In this document: positions 62,799 to 64,000 of the stretch, in pieces
Layout of the letters: each line of letters begins with the position of its first letter
How positions within the stretch are numbered: position 1 is the first letter of the stretch
From: Viscum album
Lineage: Eukaryota; Streptophyta; Magnoliopsida; Santalales; Viscaceae
DNA: 64,000 bases
Direction: 5' to 3'
NCBI GenBank assembly: GCA_963277665.1
Contig: OY728152.1
Span: 1,182,416,357 to 1,182,480,356 of the forward strand
The notes under the pieces: model-generated
Databases searched by the model: none
Told to the model about the DNA's origin: nothing
Seen by the model: only the letters and a program-made list of their open reading frames with translations
Translations under genes and position numbers: made by a program

Positions 62799-64000
62799 AT
62801 AAGAATGCATTAAAATCTTAGTATCAAGGGGTATTGAAAGACGTTTCCAGAATATATTAAAAATAATGGATCACAATAAAACCAAATTGAGTTTGATTCT
62901 CCATGAATTATTAAAACATATTTGATATAGAGTTTTGTATGGTGATTCAGTGCAAAATCCTCTCTTATGGTGAGAAAATGTTCTTATTTTTTAGCTCAAT
63001 AAACAATTACCCATATTTAATCATTATTTCTTGGTGTTATGGGTAATCTAGTGAATAAATTCTTGGTGATTTCATCCCATTTCCATGTTTGAATATTTTT
63101 GGGATGCATGACTTGAGTATGTTTCTTTCATTTGACCTTCACAAATTGACAGAATAAACATGTTGATATATAATCAGCAATTTCATGCATCATGTTGTCC
63201 CACCAGAGATGTTCCATCAAAAATATATATATTATAGTACTACCTAGGTGTGTGGATAAATTCTAACAATGGAAACCATCCAATAAGTCCATTTTTATTA
63301 GTGTATATCAAGAACACAATGCCTCTTCAAAAATTTCATAATTCCATCTTCATACATGAAGTCATCCAACATCCCATATTTTTACAGCATTAATTTTTTG
63401 TTGAAGGTTTTAATCATCAGCTTTATTGTCTTTAATCCTTTCTAATAAATATAATTGGGAAACCAATTGGTAATGTAATGATGTTTCACCATCTTTGATA
63501 GTTTCTATGTATATCCTTATAATATCCATGAATACCGGATCCTTTTCAATCCTCATTTTGCATAAAACTCCAGGATCCTTCCAAGTCAATGGATCATGTG
63601 CCTTATTTTCTATTCCTGGGTGCTTGTGTATTGAACAATCATAATACTTGAGTTGTTTTAGAAATCTCTATTTCGTCATATTGAGTTCATTCTACGAGAA
63701 GATATATTTCAGACTCTTGGTATCTGTATATTTCTCACATATTTCACAATAGAGATAGTGTCACCATATTTTGGAGCAAATATCACACCATCTATATCTA
63801 TATCATGAGTTGTATAATTTTGTTAGCTAATTTTTAACCGCACTGATAAATTGGAAATAATACTGTCATTCTACATAAGGACACAAAAAACCCATTTCTT
63901 TGATTCATCACTATAGATGAGAAATCCACCAATCCTCGGTAATAGATTTAGGATCAGATCATTAACTAATATCCTCCTTAATTATTGAATACTATCTTCA
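62799..64000 (-). pseudogene. Ty3/gypsy RNase H and integrase N-terminal half, unit B
   Basis: Aligns with 43,131-44,300 of unit A on the minus strand, for example 63,126-63,235 with 43,461-43,570. The zinc-binding region of integrase is around 63,130-63,370 (SLVGQHDA and LYINMFILS in place of the family blocks), and RNase H follows toward the window edge, with the aaatatatcttctcgtagaat region at 63,690. It is more frameshifted than unit A. The element continues past 64,000, where RT, gag and a further LTR would be expected. Confidence 0.75.

Overview
The window looks like intergenic heterochromatin of a flowering plant with a large, repeat-rich genome. It is AT-rich, and I find no intact cellular gene and no RNA gene. 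Almost everything I can identify is decayed LTR retrotransposon. Every coding region carries in-frame stops and frameshifts, so all genes are called as pseudogenes from residual domain motifs. No species can be named.

Region I (about 2,655-21,289) is an array of Ty3/gypsy elements on the minus strand, with three LTRs sharing two internal regions. From right to left it runs LTR-a (19,101-21,289), internal region ii (13,709-19,100), LTR-b (10,547-13,708), internal region i (5,510-10,546) and LTR-c (2,655-5,509). Both internal regions start with a tRNA-iMet-type primer binding site directly after an LTR end, and then show gag, protease, RT and integrase remnants. LTR-b serves as the 3' LTR of ii and the 5' LTR of i, which is the expected product of LTR-LTR recombination.

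The stretches 1-2,654 and 21,290-26,689 contain nothing I can assign with confidence.

Region II (about 26,690-64,000) holds two tandem copies of a composite unit with a period of about 19.6 kb. Each unit is a minus-strand gypsy element of another family with a complete plus-strand Ty1/copia element of Sirevirus type nested in its integrase gene. In both units the copia element sits at the same point, just before the QTDGQSERT-like motif of the gypsy integrase. Copy A of the copia element is 30,872-43,130 and copy B is 50,453-62,798. The gypsy LTRs are LTR-d (about 26,690-30,058) and LTR-e (about 46,281-49,639). The second gypsy copy runs off the right edge at RNase H. The simplest history is one copia insertion followed by tandem duplication of the composite, then long decay.

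The Sirevirus copies keep the layout known for that genus: LTRs of about 1.8 kb with arrays of short palindromic repeats upstream of a TATA box, an iMet primer binding site (clear in A), UBN2-type gag, protease, integrase, RT and RNase H in copia order, then an envelope-like frame with acidic and coiled-coil stretches, and several G-rich tracts before the 3' LTR. I do not see a previously undescribed functional system. The points worth a second look are the duplicated nested composite, the shared-LTR array, the repeat clusters within LTRs, and the two unassigned stretches.
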